A DNA stretch of 64,000 nt from Lacunisphaera sp. (GTDB lineage: Bacteria; Verrucomicrobiota; Verrucomicrobiia; Opitutales; Opitutaceae), in contig JAQSCO010000014.1 of the NCBI GenBank assembly GCA_029945445.1, forward strand, positions 62,001 through 126,000, written 5' to 3'. Position 1 is the stretch's first letter, and the number at the start of each line of letters is the position of its first letter. The position numbers were made by a program, and so were the translations under genes. Shown piece by piece: positions 43,214 through 51,371 of this stretch. A model generated the notes under the pieces. That model did not search any database. It was not told the DNA's origin and saw nothing but the letters and a program-made list of their open reading frames with translations.

Positions 43214-43468
43214 GAAAGAATCGCGGGGACGTGCAAGGGCGGAGACACGAAATCGGGGCAAGAACCTGCCGCTGATGGGGTGGCATTCTATTCCGGGCTT
43301 CTGCGCTTCTTGTCCGCACTTGGATCAGCCCGCGGCGAATGGCGAAGCGCTTCACGGCCAAGGGGAAGGTGAGGCGGGTCGCCCGCAGCCGAGGAATGGC
43401 TGGACTGATGCGGCGAATTGGCTTCTGTTTCCGTGCGTGGAGTTCGGGCCGGCCCACGCAACTAAAAC

Positions 43469-44599
43469 ATGACCGTGTCCCCGTTGAATCTTCTCGTGAA
43501 CTCCGCCCAGCCCAAGGTTTGGAAAGTCCTCGTGATCGAGGACGACCCCCACTGGCGCTCCCTGATCGAAGTGCGCCTCGAGGGCGACGGCCACACCGTG
43601 CTGGTGGCGGCCGACGGCCTCGCCGGCCTGGCGCTCGCCGCCGAGCGGCCCGACATCATCCTTTGCGATATCGACATGCCCCGCCTCAACGGCTTCGGCG
43701 TGCTCGAGGCCCTGCGCCAGCAGCCGGCGCTGCGGGACATTCCGTTCATCTTCCTCACCGGCAAGACCACCCGCGCCGACCAGCGCAAGGGCATGGTGCA
43801 CGGCGCCGATGACTACATCACGAAGCCCTTTCAATACGAGGAACTCGTCGAGGCCATCGCGGCCGTGCTGGCCAAACGCACCGCACTCACCGCGGAACTG
43901 CGGCACCACAGCGATGAGCACCGCCGCGAGCTCACCGCCCCGTGGGCGCACGAGCTGCTCACGCCGTTGAACGGCATCCTCGGCGCCGCCGCGGTGCTCG
44001 AGTCCGAATTCGGCAGCATCAGCCGCGGCGAGCTCCGCGAGCTGGCCGCCTCCATCCGCCTCAGCGCCGTGCGGCAGCTGGCGCTGGCCCGCAAGCTCAT
44101 GCAGCACTTCCAGCTCGAGTCGCTGCGCGAGGGCGGCTGGGACGACCCCGCCGCGGCGATCGACGCCGGCGCCGGCCTCGATGACGAGGCCCAGCTGGTC
44201 GCGGCCCAGGCCGGGCGCGCCGCCGATCTGCACGTGGCCATCCAGCCGGCCGCCGTACGGATCAGCGCCGGCTGGGTCCAGCCGGCCCTGAACGAGCTGG
44301 TCGAAAACGCCTTCAAGTTTTCCTCCGCTGGCACGCCGGTCACCATTACCGGCGGCACCGTGGACGGACTCTACCGCCTCGAGGTCGCCGACCAGGGGCC
44401 CGGCATGACCGCCGACGAATGCGAGCACATCGCGGCCTTCCGGCAGTTCCGTCGCGCCAAGCAGGAACAGCAGGGCCTCGGCCTCGGCCTCGCGATCGTG
44501 CAGAACATCGCGGCCTTGCACCACGGCTCGCTCACACTCGAGCCCGGCCCCGGCGGCAAGGGCCTCCGCGCGATCCTCGAGCTGCCGCTGGCGGAGTAA
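43469..44599 (+). CDS. Receiver-histidine kinase hybrid (REC-HisKA-HATPase)
   Basis: 376-aa soluble signalling protein. A receiver domain at about residues 17-135 (VLVIEDDPHW, phospho-acceptor Asp in IILCDIDMP, FLTGK, ITKPFQYEE) is followed by a kinase part with H-box WAHELLTPLNGIL, an N-box NELVENAFKFS and G-boxes DQGPGM and QGLGLGLAIV. The receiver-first order means that it probably takes phosphate or signal from another kinase. It has no sensor or membrane segment. A paralogue with the same layout is at 51433-52551. The 255-bp gap upstream holds nothing I can identify. Confidence 0.9.
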   Translation: MTVSPLNLLVNSAQPKVWKVLVIEDDPHWRSLIEVRLEGDGHTVLVAADGLAGLALAAERPDIILCDIDMPRLNGFGVLEALRQQPALRDIPFIFLTGKTTRADQRKGMVHGADDYITKPFQYEELVEAIAAVLAKRTALTAELRHHSDEHRRELTAPWAHELLTPLNGILGAAAVLESEFGSISRGELRELAASIRLSAVRQLALARKLMQHFQLESLREGGWDDPAAAIDAGAGLDDEAQLVAAQAGRAADLHVAIQPAAVRISAGWVQPALNELVENAFKFSSAGTPVTITGGTVDGLYRLEVADQGPGMTADECEHIAAFRQFRRAKQEQQGLGLGLAIVQNIAALHHGSLTLEPGPGGKGLRAILELPLAE

Positions 44600-44610
44600 G
44601 ACGGAAAAAC

Positions 44611-44676
44611 TTCACAGGAGATAACTGAGGTAACAGAGGAGAGGGTTACTCTGTTCTCTCTGTTTCCTCCTGTGAA
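44611..44676. repeat. Palindromic repeat, CACAGGAGG family, copy 2
   Basis: TTCACAGGAG (44611-44620) pairs with CTCCTGTGAA (44667-44676), and AACAGAG with CTCTGTT inside. It is related to 9074-9142. It occupies the gap between two convergent genes and could act as a bidirectional terminator. Confidence 0.65.
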
Positions 44677-44684
44677 AGGATTTC

Positions 44685-46331
44685 TTAAACCTGCAGCACG
44701 CCGGTATGGAAACTCGCTTTCGGCGTCGGCCGGCTGGCGAGGGCGAACGCCCGGAGCAGCGTGGCGCGCGTGTCGTGCGGCTGGATGATCGCGTCGACCC
44801 AGCCGCGGGCGGCGCCGTAGCGGATGTCGGCCTGCTCGATGTAGCCGGCTTTCACCTGTTCGCGCAGCGCGGCGAGTTCCTCGGGGGTGCGTTCCTTCTT
44901 CGAGCTCTTGGCGAGAATATTGAAGACGACATCGGAAGCCTGCGCGGCGCCCATGACGGCGTATTTGCTGTGCGGCCAGGCGAAGATGAAGCGCGGGTCG
45001 AAGGCCTTGCCGCACATCGCGTAGTTGCCGGCGCCGAATGAGCCGCCGGTGATGACGGTGATCTTCGGCACGGTGGAGTTGCTGAGCGCGTTCACCATCT
45101 TCGCGCCGGAGCGGATGATGCCCGACCACTCGGCGTCCTTGCCGACCATGAAGCCCGAGACGTCCTGCAGGAACAGCAGCGGCACGCGCGTCTGGTTGCA
45201 GTCCATGATGAACCGCGCGCCCTTGTCGGCGCTGTCGGCGTAGATGACGCCCTGCATCTGCAACCCGGCGGTCTTCGACTGCACGCGCATGCGCTGGTTG
45301 GCGACGATGCCGACCGGACGGCCGCCGAGCCGGGCGAACGCGCAGACGATGCTCTTGCCGTAGTCGGCCTTGTATTCGTCGATGCTGCCCGCATCGACGA
45401 GGCACTTCATCAAATCACGGACATCGTATTCCTTGCGGCCGTCGACGGAGACGAGCTCGTAGATCTTCGATGAGGGGAATTCGGGATCGGCTGTAGGAGG
45501 GGCTTTATGCCCCGATTGTTTGGCCGTGCCGCCGTCGGACATATCGGGGCGTAAAGCCCCTCCTACAGTTTCGGAAGGGAGCAAGCCGATCAGGCTCTTC
45601 AGCCGCTTGATCGCCGCCGGATCATCCTTTTCCTTGAAATCCACCGTGCCGGAAATCTCCGCGTGCATCGCGGCGCCGCCGAGGGTCTCGGTGTCGGTCT
45701 CCTGGCCGATGGCCGCCTTCACGAGCTGCGGGCCGGCGAGGTAGAGGCCGCTGCCCTCCGTCATGAGGATCTTGTCGCAGAGCACGGGCAGGTAGGCGCC
45801 GCCCGCGACGCAGTTGCCCATAATGGCGGCGTATTGCGGGATGCCGGCGGCGGAGATGACGGCGTTGTTGCGGAAAATGCGGCCGAAGTCGTCCTCATCG
45901 GGGAAGATCTCGTCTTGCATCGGGAGGAACACGCCGGCGGAGTCGACGAGGTAGACGAGCGGCAGGTTGCACTCGAAGGCGATGCGCTGGGCGCGGAGGA
46001 CCTTCTTGCAGGTCATCGGGACGAACGCCCCGGCCTTCACGGTGGCGTCGTTGGCGACGATCATGCACGGGTGCCCGGCGATGTCGGCGACACCGGTGAC
46101 GACCCCCGCGCCGGGGAACGCGCCCCATTCCTTATACATCCCGTGCGCCGCCCAGAGGCCGCACTCGAGGAACGCCTTCGGGTCGTCAACCAGCGCCGCA
46201 ATGCGCTCGCGGACGAAGAGCCGCCCGAGCTTGTGCTGCCGCTCCTGTCCCGCCGATCCACCACCTTCACGAAGAGTGGATTCCTCCCCGGCGATTTGCT
46301 GACAGCGATCGAGAAATGGATTCGCGCTCAT
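44685..46331 (-). CDS. Acyl-CoA carboxylase beta (carboxyltransferase) subunit
   Basis: 548-aa carboxyltransferase of the propionyl-/methylcrotonyl-CoA carboxylase beta type. Family stretches are LVDSAGVFLPMQDEIFPDEDDFGRIF, IMGNCVAGGAYLPVLCDK, a second-half FLQDVSGFMVGKDAEWSGIIRSGAKM and ITGGSFGAGNYAMCGKAFDPRF. The biotin carboxylase/biotin carrier alpha subunit is not in the window. Neighbouring dehydrogenase and acyl-CoA genes favour methylcrotonyl-CoA (leucine) or propionyl-CoA as substrate. Residues about 255-280, between the two crotonase-like halves, are encoded by an inverted pair of REP-like elements. It starts by an ATGA overlap with a 49-codon ORF. Confidence 0.92.
   Translation of the reverse strand: MSANPFLDRCQQIAGEESTLREGGGSAGQERQHKLGRLFVRERIAALVDDPKAFLECGLWAAHGMYKEWGAFPGAGVVTGVADIAGHPCMIVANDATVKAGAFVPMTCKKVLRAQRIAFECNLPLVYLVDSAGVFLPMQDEIFPDEDDFGRIFRNNAVISAAGIPQYAAIMGNCVAGGAYLPVLCDKILMTEGSGLYLAGPQLVKAAIGQETDTETLGGAAMHAEISGTVDFKEKDDPAAIKRLKSLIGLLPSETVGGALRPDMSDGGTAKQSGHKAPPTADPEFPSSKIYELVSVDGRKEYDVRDLMKCLVDAGSIDEYKADYGKSIVCAFARLGGRPVGIVANQRMRVQSKTAGLQMQGVIYADSADKGARFIMDCNQTRVPLLFLQDVSGFMVGKDAEWSGIIRSGAKMVNALSNSTVPKITVITGGSFGAGNYAMCGKAFDPRFIFAWPHSKYAVMGAAQASDVVFNILAKSSKKERTPEELAALREQVKAGYIEQADIRYGAARGWVDAIIQPHDTRATLLRAFALASRPTPKASFHTGVLQV
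45492..45567. repeat. Inverted pair of REP-like repeats inside the carboxylase gene
   Basis: Two 24-base TGTAGGAGGGGC... elements face each other (45492-45515 and 45544-45567) across 28 bases, differing at one internal position. The pair can form a long hairpin. It stays in frame and encodes SETVGGALRPD and KQSGHKAPPT stretches. Confidence 0.8.
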
Positions 46332-46477
46332 GGTTTCAACAGGTGGTGGATAAGCCGCCTTGCCGCGCCGTAGCCTTGGCGAAGGCTGGCGCCCTCGCGC
46401 AAGGTCGCCTCCTGCTGCGCGATCTCATTGCAGCGGTCGAGGAGGGCAGGGGTGGGGGATGGAGTAAAGGGGTTCAC
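46328..46477 (-). CDS. Small 49-aa ORF resembling the carboxylase N-terminus
   Basis: A GTG start preceded by AGGTGA at a 7-base spacing opens a 49-codon frame. Its stop overlaps the carboxylase start as ATGA. The product contains ALLDRCNEIAQQEATLREG, which closely parallels residues about 7-24 of the carboxylase (FLDRCQQIAGEESTLREG), then a basic tail ARRLIHHLLKP. It looks like a diverged partial duplication of the 5' end of the carboxylase gene, retained as a coupled leader ORF. Expression is unproven. Confidence 0.45.
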   Translation of the reverse strand: MNPFTPSPTPALLDRCNEIAQQEATLREGASLRQGYGAARRLIHHLLKP

Positions 46478-46488
46478 GCTCCGTTCAC

Positions 46489-46878
46489 CTATTTCTTTGG
46501 GTGAAAGACTAGGTTTTTGGGCAACCTAGCTTCTGTAAGATTTTCGCCGAGCAGGTCGCCGCTTTCTATTTTCGACACTAAAACATATGGGCGGGTGCCG
46601 ATGCCGGCGCGTGTAAGAGGAACAGCAGAACCACCCACAAATTGGTCCGCTTCGAACACTCCGTTAAAGTAATAAGAACTGTTGCCAGTTTTTATGAAGA
46701 GAAGGTCCGGTCTATATGAATCGGAGGTCGCCCCTTGGGTTATAGTAATTTCGATCGATACTCCTTCATAGCTGCCGATCCAAGTGCCCATAATGCGTTT
46801 CGGCCTACTTGAATCGCATCCAGCTAGCGCCACCGATAGCAGCAAGACTAAGAAAGAGACTGAAGCGCGAAGTTTCAT
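46489..46878 (-). CDS. Small lipoprotein, AT-rich
   Basis: 129-aa lipoprotein with signal peptide and perfect lipobox LAGC (Cys about 21). The mature part has short beta-rich segments (MGTWIGSYEGVSIEITI, SSYYFNGVFEADQF) suggestive of a small beta-barrel. I recognise no family. Base composition and codon use are visibly more AT-rich than the flanking acyl-CoA genes, so it may be a recent insertion between mutase and carboxylase genes. Confidence 0.7.
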   Translation of the reverse strand: MKLRASVSFLVLLLSVALAGCDSSRPKRIMGTWIGSYEGVSIEITITQGATSDSYRPDLLFIKTGNSSYYFNGVFEADQFVGGSAVPLTRAGIGTRPYVLVSKIESGDLLGENLTEARLPKNLVFHPKK

Positions 46879-46887
46879 CGTATTCTC

Positions 46888-48717
46888 TCACACCATCGGC
46901 CTGAACTTCCCGACGACATTGGTCAGGCACGCTGTGATCTGGCCGAGGGAGCAGACCTCGACGGTGTTCACGAGCTCGCCGAAGACGTTGCCGCCGGAGC
47001 GGGCGACGTTCTCGAGCTTCTGCAGCGCGTCGGGGGATTTCTTCGTGTGCTTTTGCTTGAATGCCTTGAGGCGCGAGACTTGCAGGCGCTGCTTCGTCGG
47101 CGAGGTGCGGGCGAGGGGGACGCTCGGGAGCGGCTCGTGCGAGACGTATTTGTTGAGGCCGATGATCGGGCGCTGGCCGGCGTAAATCTGTTTCTCGTAG
47201 TTGTGGCCGGCTTCCTGGATCTTGCTGCGCTGGTAGCGCTGCTCCATCGCGGCGATGACACCACCGAGGGTGTCCATCTCGCGGAAGACATCGAGGATGC
47301 CCTTCTCGACCTGACGCTCGAGCGCGAGCAGGCCGGGCGCGCCGCCGAAGAGGTTCATCGTGTGTTTGAAGACGCCGGACTCCTCCAAAATGATCGACTG
47401 GCCGTGCGAGGCGAGGAGCGCGTATTTCTCCGTCGGCGTGGTGAACGGCTCGTCGGCGGAGTTGGAGTGGCATGAATTGGTGTAATTCATGTAGGCCATC
47501 ATCAGCTCGAGCCCGGTGCGCGTGAGGTTGTTCTGGAACTCGGCGGCGATGAGCGAGCGGCCGGAGGTCTGCGTGTGCAGCTTGAGGATCTGCGCCTTCG
47601 CGTCGGCGCCGAACACGTCGCGCATGCCGATGGCCCAGAGCCGGCGGCAGACGCGGCCGAGCACGAGGTATTCGACGTCGAGACCGCAATCCAGGAAGAA
47701 GGAAAGGCGCGGGCCGAACGCGTTGACGTCGGCACCGCGGGCCTTGAGCAGGCCGGCGTAGGTGAAGCCGTTGGAGAGGGTGAACGCAGCCTGTTGCACC
47801 GGCGTAGCGCCGGCCTCGGCGATGTGGTAGCCGGAGATGGAGACGGGATACCACTTCGGCATGTTCGGCACGCACCACTCGATCATGTCGCAGAGGAAGC
47901 GCAGCGAGGCGTCGACGGGGAAGATGACCTCGTTCTGCGCCTGCACTTCCTTGAGCATGTCGGCTTGGATGGTGCCGCGGAGGTTGGGCACGCAACCGGG
48001 ACCGAAGCGGTGCTTCGCGGCGGCGATGAACATCGCGAGGATGACCGGCGCGGGGGCGTTCATCGTCATCGAGACGGAGGCGTCGGTGCGCGTGAGGTCG
48101 AAGCCGGCGAACAAACGCGTCATGTCCTCGACCGTGTCGATCGCGACGCCGCCCTCGCCGACCTTGCCGAGCACGCCCTCATGGTCGGAGTCGAGGCCGT
48201 AAAGCGTCGGGCCGTCGAATGCGGTCGAGAGGCGCAGGCTCTTCTGGTGGCGCTGGAGGTATTTGAAGCGGGCGTTGGTGTCCTCGGCGAGACCGAGGCC
48301 GGCGAACAGGCGCATCGGCTCCTCGTTCACCTTGGCCGGGTGGCGCGGGCTGACCTCAGCACGCGGGGATTTGGCGGCCGCTGCGGATGATGCAAGCGCG
48401 CTGGGGTCAGCGCGCTCCACCTCGCGATCCAGATACATCTCGCGATACGCCGCGGTGGCGTAGGGGAACTGGCCGGGAAAACCTTGGCCGAGCAGGTATT
48501 CGGCGATGGCGCCGGGTTCGTCGGTCGACGGCAGCGCGAGACGCGGCAGCGGCGTGCCGGTGGGCGACGACGTCATCTCGATCGACGCGTGGAGCTTCGC
48601 CCACTTGGCGCGGAGCTCAGCGGCGAATTTTTCCTCCGTGCGGGCGCGGGCGACCTCGGCGGCGACGAACTTGTTGTAGGCGTCGACGGAGTCGGCGATT
48701 TTTCCGAGGGCGCTCAT
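46888..48717 (-). CDS. Isobutyryl-CoA mutase catalytic chain (split IcmF C-terminal half)
   Basis: 609-aa adenosylcobalamin mutase catalytic domain without a B12-binding domain (YPVSISGYHIAEAGATPVQQAAFTLSNGF; CHSNSADEPFTTPTEKYA). Substrate residues are of the isobutyryl-CoA mutase type: F138 in MRLFAGLG where methylmalonyl-CoA mutase has Tyr89, and Q261 in VQAQN where it has Arg207. It would interconvert isobutyryl-CoA and n-butyryl-CoA. The B12-binding/G-protein half is the next gene upstream, in the domain order of fused IcmF. Residues about 99-122 (EVERADPSALASS) come from a palindromic repeat. Start MSALGKIAD chosen; the frame stays open upstream through the repeat at 48740-48795. Confidence 0.9.
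   Translation of the reverse strand: MSALGKIADSVDAYNKFVAAEVARARTEEKFAAELRAKWAKLHASIEMTSSPTGTPLPRLALPSTDEPGAIAEYLLGQGFPGQFPYATAAYREMYLDREVERADPSALASSAAAAKSPRAEVSPRHPAKVNEEPMRLFAGLGLAEDTNARFKYLQRHQKSLRLSTAFDGPTLYGLDSDHEGVLGKVGEGGVAIDTVEDMTRLFAGFDLTRTDASVSMTMNAPAPVILAMFIAAAKHRFGPGCVPNLRGTIQADMLKEVQAQNEVIFPVDASLRFLCDMIEWCVPNMPKWYPVSISGYHIAEAGATPVQQAAFTLSNGFTYAGLLKARGADVNAFGPRLSFFLDCGLDVEYLVLGRVCRRLWAIGMRDVFGADAKAQILKLHTQTSGRSLIAAEFQNNLTRTGLELMMAYMNYTNSCHSNSADEPFTTPTEKYALLASHGQSIILEESGVFKHTMNLFGGAPGLLALERQVEKGILDVFREMDTLGGVIAAMEQRYQRSKIQEAGHNYEKQIYAGQRPIIGLNKYVSHEPLPSVPLARTSPTKQRLQVSRLKAFKQKHTKKSPDALQKLENVARSGGNVFGELVNTVEVCSLGQITACLTNVVGKFRPMV
48393..48422. repeat. Half-copy of the GGTGGAGCG repeat inside the mutase gene
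   Basis: The stretch containing GGGGTCAGCGCGCTCCACCT matches the right half of the element at 39943-39999 (GGGGTCAGGCCGCTCCACCT) with two differences. It is translated in frame within the mutase. Confidence 0.55.
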
Positions 48718-48739
48718 GAGGAAGTTGAAAGTTTGGAGC

Positions 48740-48795
48740 TGTAGGGCTGCCGCTTGTCGGCAGGCCGCGGCACGGCGACAAGTGCCGGACCTACA
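48740..48795. repeat. Palindromic repeat TGTAGGGC family, copy 1
   Basis: TGTAGGGCTGCCGCTTGTCG at the left edge and a CGACAAGTGCC...CCTACA right edge make a 56-base imperfect palindrome. The same family is at 55411-55482. It fills the gap between the B12/G-protein gene and the mutase gene, the point where a fused IcmF would have its linker. Confidence 0.7.
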
Positions 48796-48814
48796 TTTGC
48801 GAAGGGGAATCGGC

Positions 48815-50035
48815 TCACGAGGAAACCTCCATCGAGCAGGCCTTCTCGCCGCCGCGGGAAACATCGAGGCGGCCGAGCTTGGCGATGGCGGTGAAGAGTG
48901 CATCGACGCCCGGATCAAAATGCTTTGCGGCGGTCGTAGGGTGCAGCTTCTGCTCGCGGTGGTTCTGGTCGAGGCGCGCCTGGATCTCGGCCTTCGCCGT
49001 GTGCGCCATCGGATGGTCGCACTTGTTGAGGGCGACGAGATCGGCGCCGTTGAGCAGCGCGATCTTCTGGAGCTGGATGAGCCCGCCGTAGTAGGGCGCG
49101 AGGACGAACAGCGTGGCGTCGACGAGCTTGCGGCCCTTGCCGAAGATACGGAACGGGTCGCTCTCCTGGCCGACGCCGACGGATTCGACGAAGATCAGGT
49201 CGAACTCGCCGCTTTGCTTGAGGATATCGATCGCGGCCGGCGCGGCGGCGGAGAGTCCGGTCAGGTTGCCGCGCGTGGCGAGTGAACGGAAGAACACGCG
49301 GTCGTCCTGCGCATAGATCGCGCTAACGCGGTCGCCGAGGATAGCGCCGCCCGAGTCGGGGTGTGACGGATCGTTGGCGAGCAGAGCGATGCGGCCGGTC
49401 GGATTGCTGCGGAGGAAACGCGAGGTCAGCTCGTCGATGAGCGTGGACTTGCCCGCGCCGCCGGGGCCGGCGACCCCCACCACAAAACAGCGCCGGCTCT
49501 TTTGTGGCGAAGTGACAAGTGACAAGTGACGAGTGCCAAGACCGGACTCCGCAATCGTGATCGCCCGGGCGAGGGCGCGGTCACCCTTGAACTTGGCGTT
49601 CGGCTTCGCGGCGCGGGCGTAGTCTTTCTTGATCTCGGCCATCATGGCGTCGAGTGGCGTGCCCGCGAAATAGATGCGGTCTGTGCCCTGGCGCTTCATC
49701 ACGCGCTCGTCGGCCTTGGTGATCGTGCCGCCGCCGCCGCCGAAGACCGGAATGTCGCCGTTGCCGGATTTCTTCAATTGGTCGGCGACCTCCTTGAAAA
49801 AGACAATGTGCCCGCCGTTGTAGGAAGAGAGACCGACGACGTTGACGTCTTCCTGGATCGCGGCGCGCACAATGGCCGCGGCGGACTGGTGGTAGCCAAG
49901 GTAGATGACCTCGAGGCCATGGCGGGCCAGCTCGATGTTGATGGTCGTGACGGCGCTGTCGTGTCCGTCACACACCGGCACGGCGGTGAGGATGCGGAGC
50001 GGCGCGGCGGGGCGTGGGGGATGGGCTGCGGCCAT
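48815..50035 (-). CDS. B12-binding/MeaB-type GTPase fusion (split IcmF N-terminal half)
   Basis: 406-aa protein. Residues about 13-135 are a cobalamin-binding domain with lower-axial His25 in DGHDSA and the Gly-rich FGGGGGTI loop. Residues about 183-390 are a MeaB/MeaI-type G-protein (P-loop GPGGAGKST 190-198, NKCD 337-340). This order is the N-terminal two thirds of fused isobutyryl-CoA mutase IcmF; the catalytic third is the following gene. The GTPase would load and protect the cobalamin. The interdomain segment (about 163-182) is encoded partly by short direct repeats of AGTGACA. It is divergent from the acyl-CoA dehydrogenase gene. Confidence 0.9.
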   Translation of the reverse strand: MAAAHPPRPAAPLRILTAVPVCDGHDSAVTTINIELARHGLEVIYLGYHQSAAAIVRAAIQEDVNVVGLSSYNGGHIVFFKEVADQLKKSGNGDIPVFGGGGGTITKADERVMKRQGTDRIYFAGTPLDAMMAEIKKDYARAAKPNAKFKGDRALARAITIAESGLGTRHLSLVTSPQKSRRCFVVGVAGPGGAGKSTLIDELTSRFLRSNPTGRIALLANDPSHPDSGGAILGDRVSAIYAQDDRVFFRSLATRGNLTGLSAAAPAAIDILKQSGEFDLIFVESVGVGQESDPFRIFGKGRKLVDATLFVLAPYYGGLIQLQKIALLNGADLVALNKCDHPMAHTAKAEIQARLDQNHREQKLHPTTAAKHFDPGVDALFTAIAKLGRLDVSRGGEKACSMEVSS

Positions 50036-50178
50036 GTCGGGCTATAGCAAAGGGAGGAATGTCCCGGGCGCAATGACCGAGCGGCGCGGCCGGTAAAGCC
50101 GCCGGTGATTTCAACCCTTTGGCGTAGGTAAGGACACTTGCGCGACCGGGGGTCGGGTCTAGGTTGGGTAAACCCCGC

Positions 50179-51369
50179 ATGCTCCACCCCAACTCGCTGT
50201 ATTACGACCACCTGAAGCCGGAGGAACTTGCGTTCCTGAAAAAGACCGCCGACTTCGTGGCGCGCGAGATCGCGCCGCACGCCGCGGCGTGGGAAGAGAA
50301 GGAGGAGCTGCCACGCGACTTGTTCACCAAAGCCGGCCGCGCCGGGCTCATGGGCATGCTCGCGCCCAAGAGCGTCGGCGGACAGGAGCTGTCGATGCTG
50401 TGTTTCTGCCTCGCGATCGAGGAGATCGCGCGGCACTGCGGGGCGTTCGCCATGAACATGGCGGCGCACAACGCGCTCTGCGTCGGCCACCCGCTCGGCC
50501 ACGCCAGCGACGAGCTGAAGAAGAAAATTTTCCCGAGCGTGCTGAACGGCGACTGGATGGTCGCGTGGGCGCTGACCGAGCCCAACGCCGGCTCCGACAC
50601 CGGTGGCGTCGAGACGACCGCCGCGCAGTCGCCCGACGGCACGTGGCGGCTCAACGGGCATAAACTCTACATCACGATGGGCCTGCATTCCGACCGCATG
50701 GTAGTGATGGCGATCACGGGCCGCGATGAGAAGGGAAAGAAGGAATTCTCCGCGTTCTGGATCGAGACGAAGCACATCGAGCCCGTGCGCAAGGTGCCGA
50801 CCACCGGCGTCCGCGCGAGCAACACGAGCGAGTTTTATTTGAAGGACGTCCCGGCCGAGATGATCGGCGCGCGCGGCAAGGGCCAGCACGCGGCCCTCGC
50901 CTGCCTCGACGGCGGGCGGCTCGGTATCGCGGCGATGTCGATCGGGCTCGGCCGCGGGGCGGTCGAGATCGCGAAGCAGCGCATGCTCACGCGCCGGCAG
51001 TTCGGCAAACGCATCGCCGATTTTCAGGCCCTGCAGTTCCGGCTCGCTGACTGCGAGGTCGAGCTGCGCGCGGCCGAGGCCCTGCTGCTCCCGCCCTGCG
51101 TCATGCACGCGCGCGGGCAGAAGTTCAGCCTCGAGGCGTCGTTCGCCAAGCTCTACGCGTCGGAGGCCGCCTCGCGCGCGGCCAACAGCGCGCTGCAGAT
51201 CTGCGGCGGCTGGGGCTACACGCGCGACACGTCGGTCGAGCGCATGTGGCGCGACGCCCGCCTGTGCGAGATCGGCGAGGGCTCGAGCGAGGTGCAACGG
51301 CTCATCATCAGCCGCGTGGTGCTCAAGGAGGCCGAGGAGAAATACGGGCTGGCCGAGCCGAAGAAGTAA
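50179..51369 (+). CDS. Acyl-CoA dehydrogenase
   Basis: 396-aa FAD-dependent short-chain-type acyl-CoA dehydrogenase. Landmarks are WALTEPNAGSDTGG, KLYITMG, GIAAMSIGLGRGAVEIA, RRQFGKRIADFQALQF, the C-terminal QICGGWGYTRDTSVERMWRDAR and the IGEGSSEVQRLIIS segment holding the catalytic Glu region. The substrate may be butyryl-, isobutyryl- or isovaleryl-CoA; the mutase next door favours butyryl-CoA. The ATG giving MLHPNSLYY is used. The 143-bp divergent gap probably holds promoters for both directions. Confidence 0.93.
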   Translation: MLHPNSLYYDHLKPEELAFLKKTADFVAREIAPHAAAWEEKEELPRDLFTKAGRAGLMGMLAPKSVGGQELSMLCFCLAIEEIARHCGAFAMNMAAHNALCVGHPLGHASDELKKKIFPSVLNGDWMVAWALTEPNAGSDTGGVETTAAQSPDGTWRLNGHKLYITMGLHSDRMVVMAITGRDEKGKKEFSAFWIETKHIEPVRKVPTTGVRASNTSEFYLKDVPAEMIGARGKGQHAALACLDGGRLGIAAMSIGLGRGAVEIAKQRMLTRRQFGKRIADFQALQFRLADCEVELRAAEALLLPPCVMHARGQKFSLEASFAKLYASEAASRAANSALQICGGWGYTRDTSVERMWRDARLCEIGEGSSEVQRLIISRVVLKEAEEKYGLAEPKK

Positions 51370-51371
51370 TT

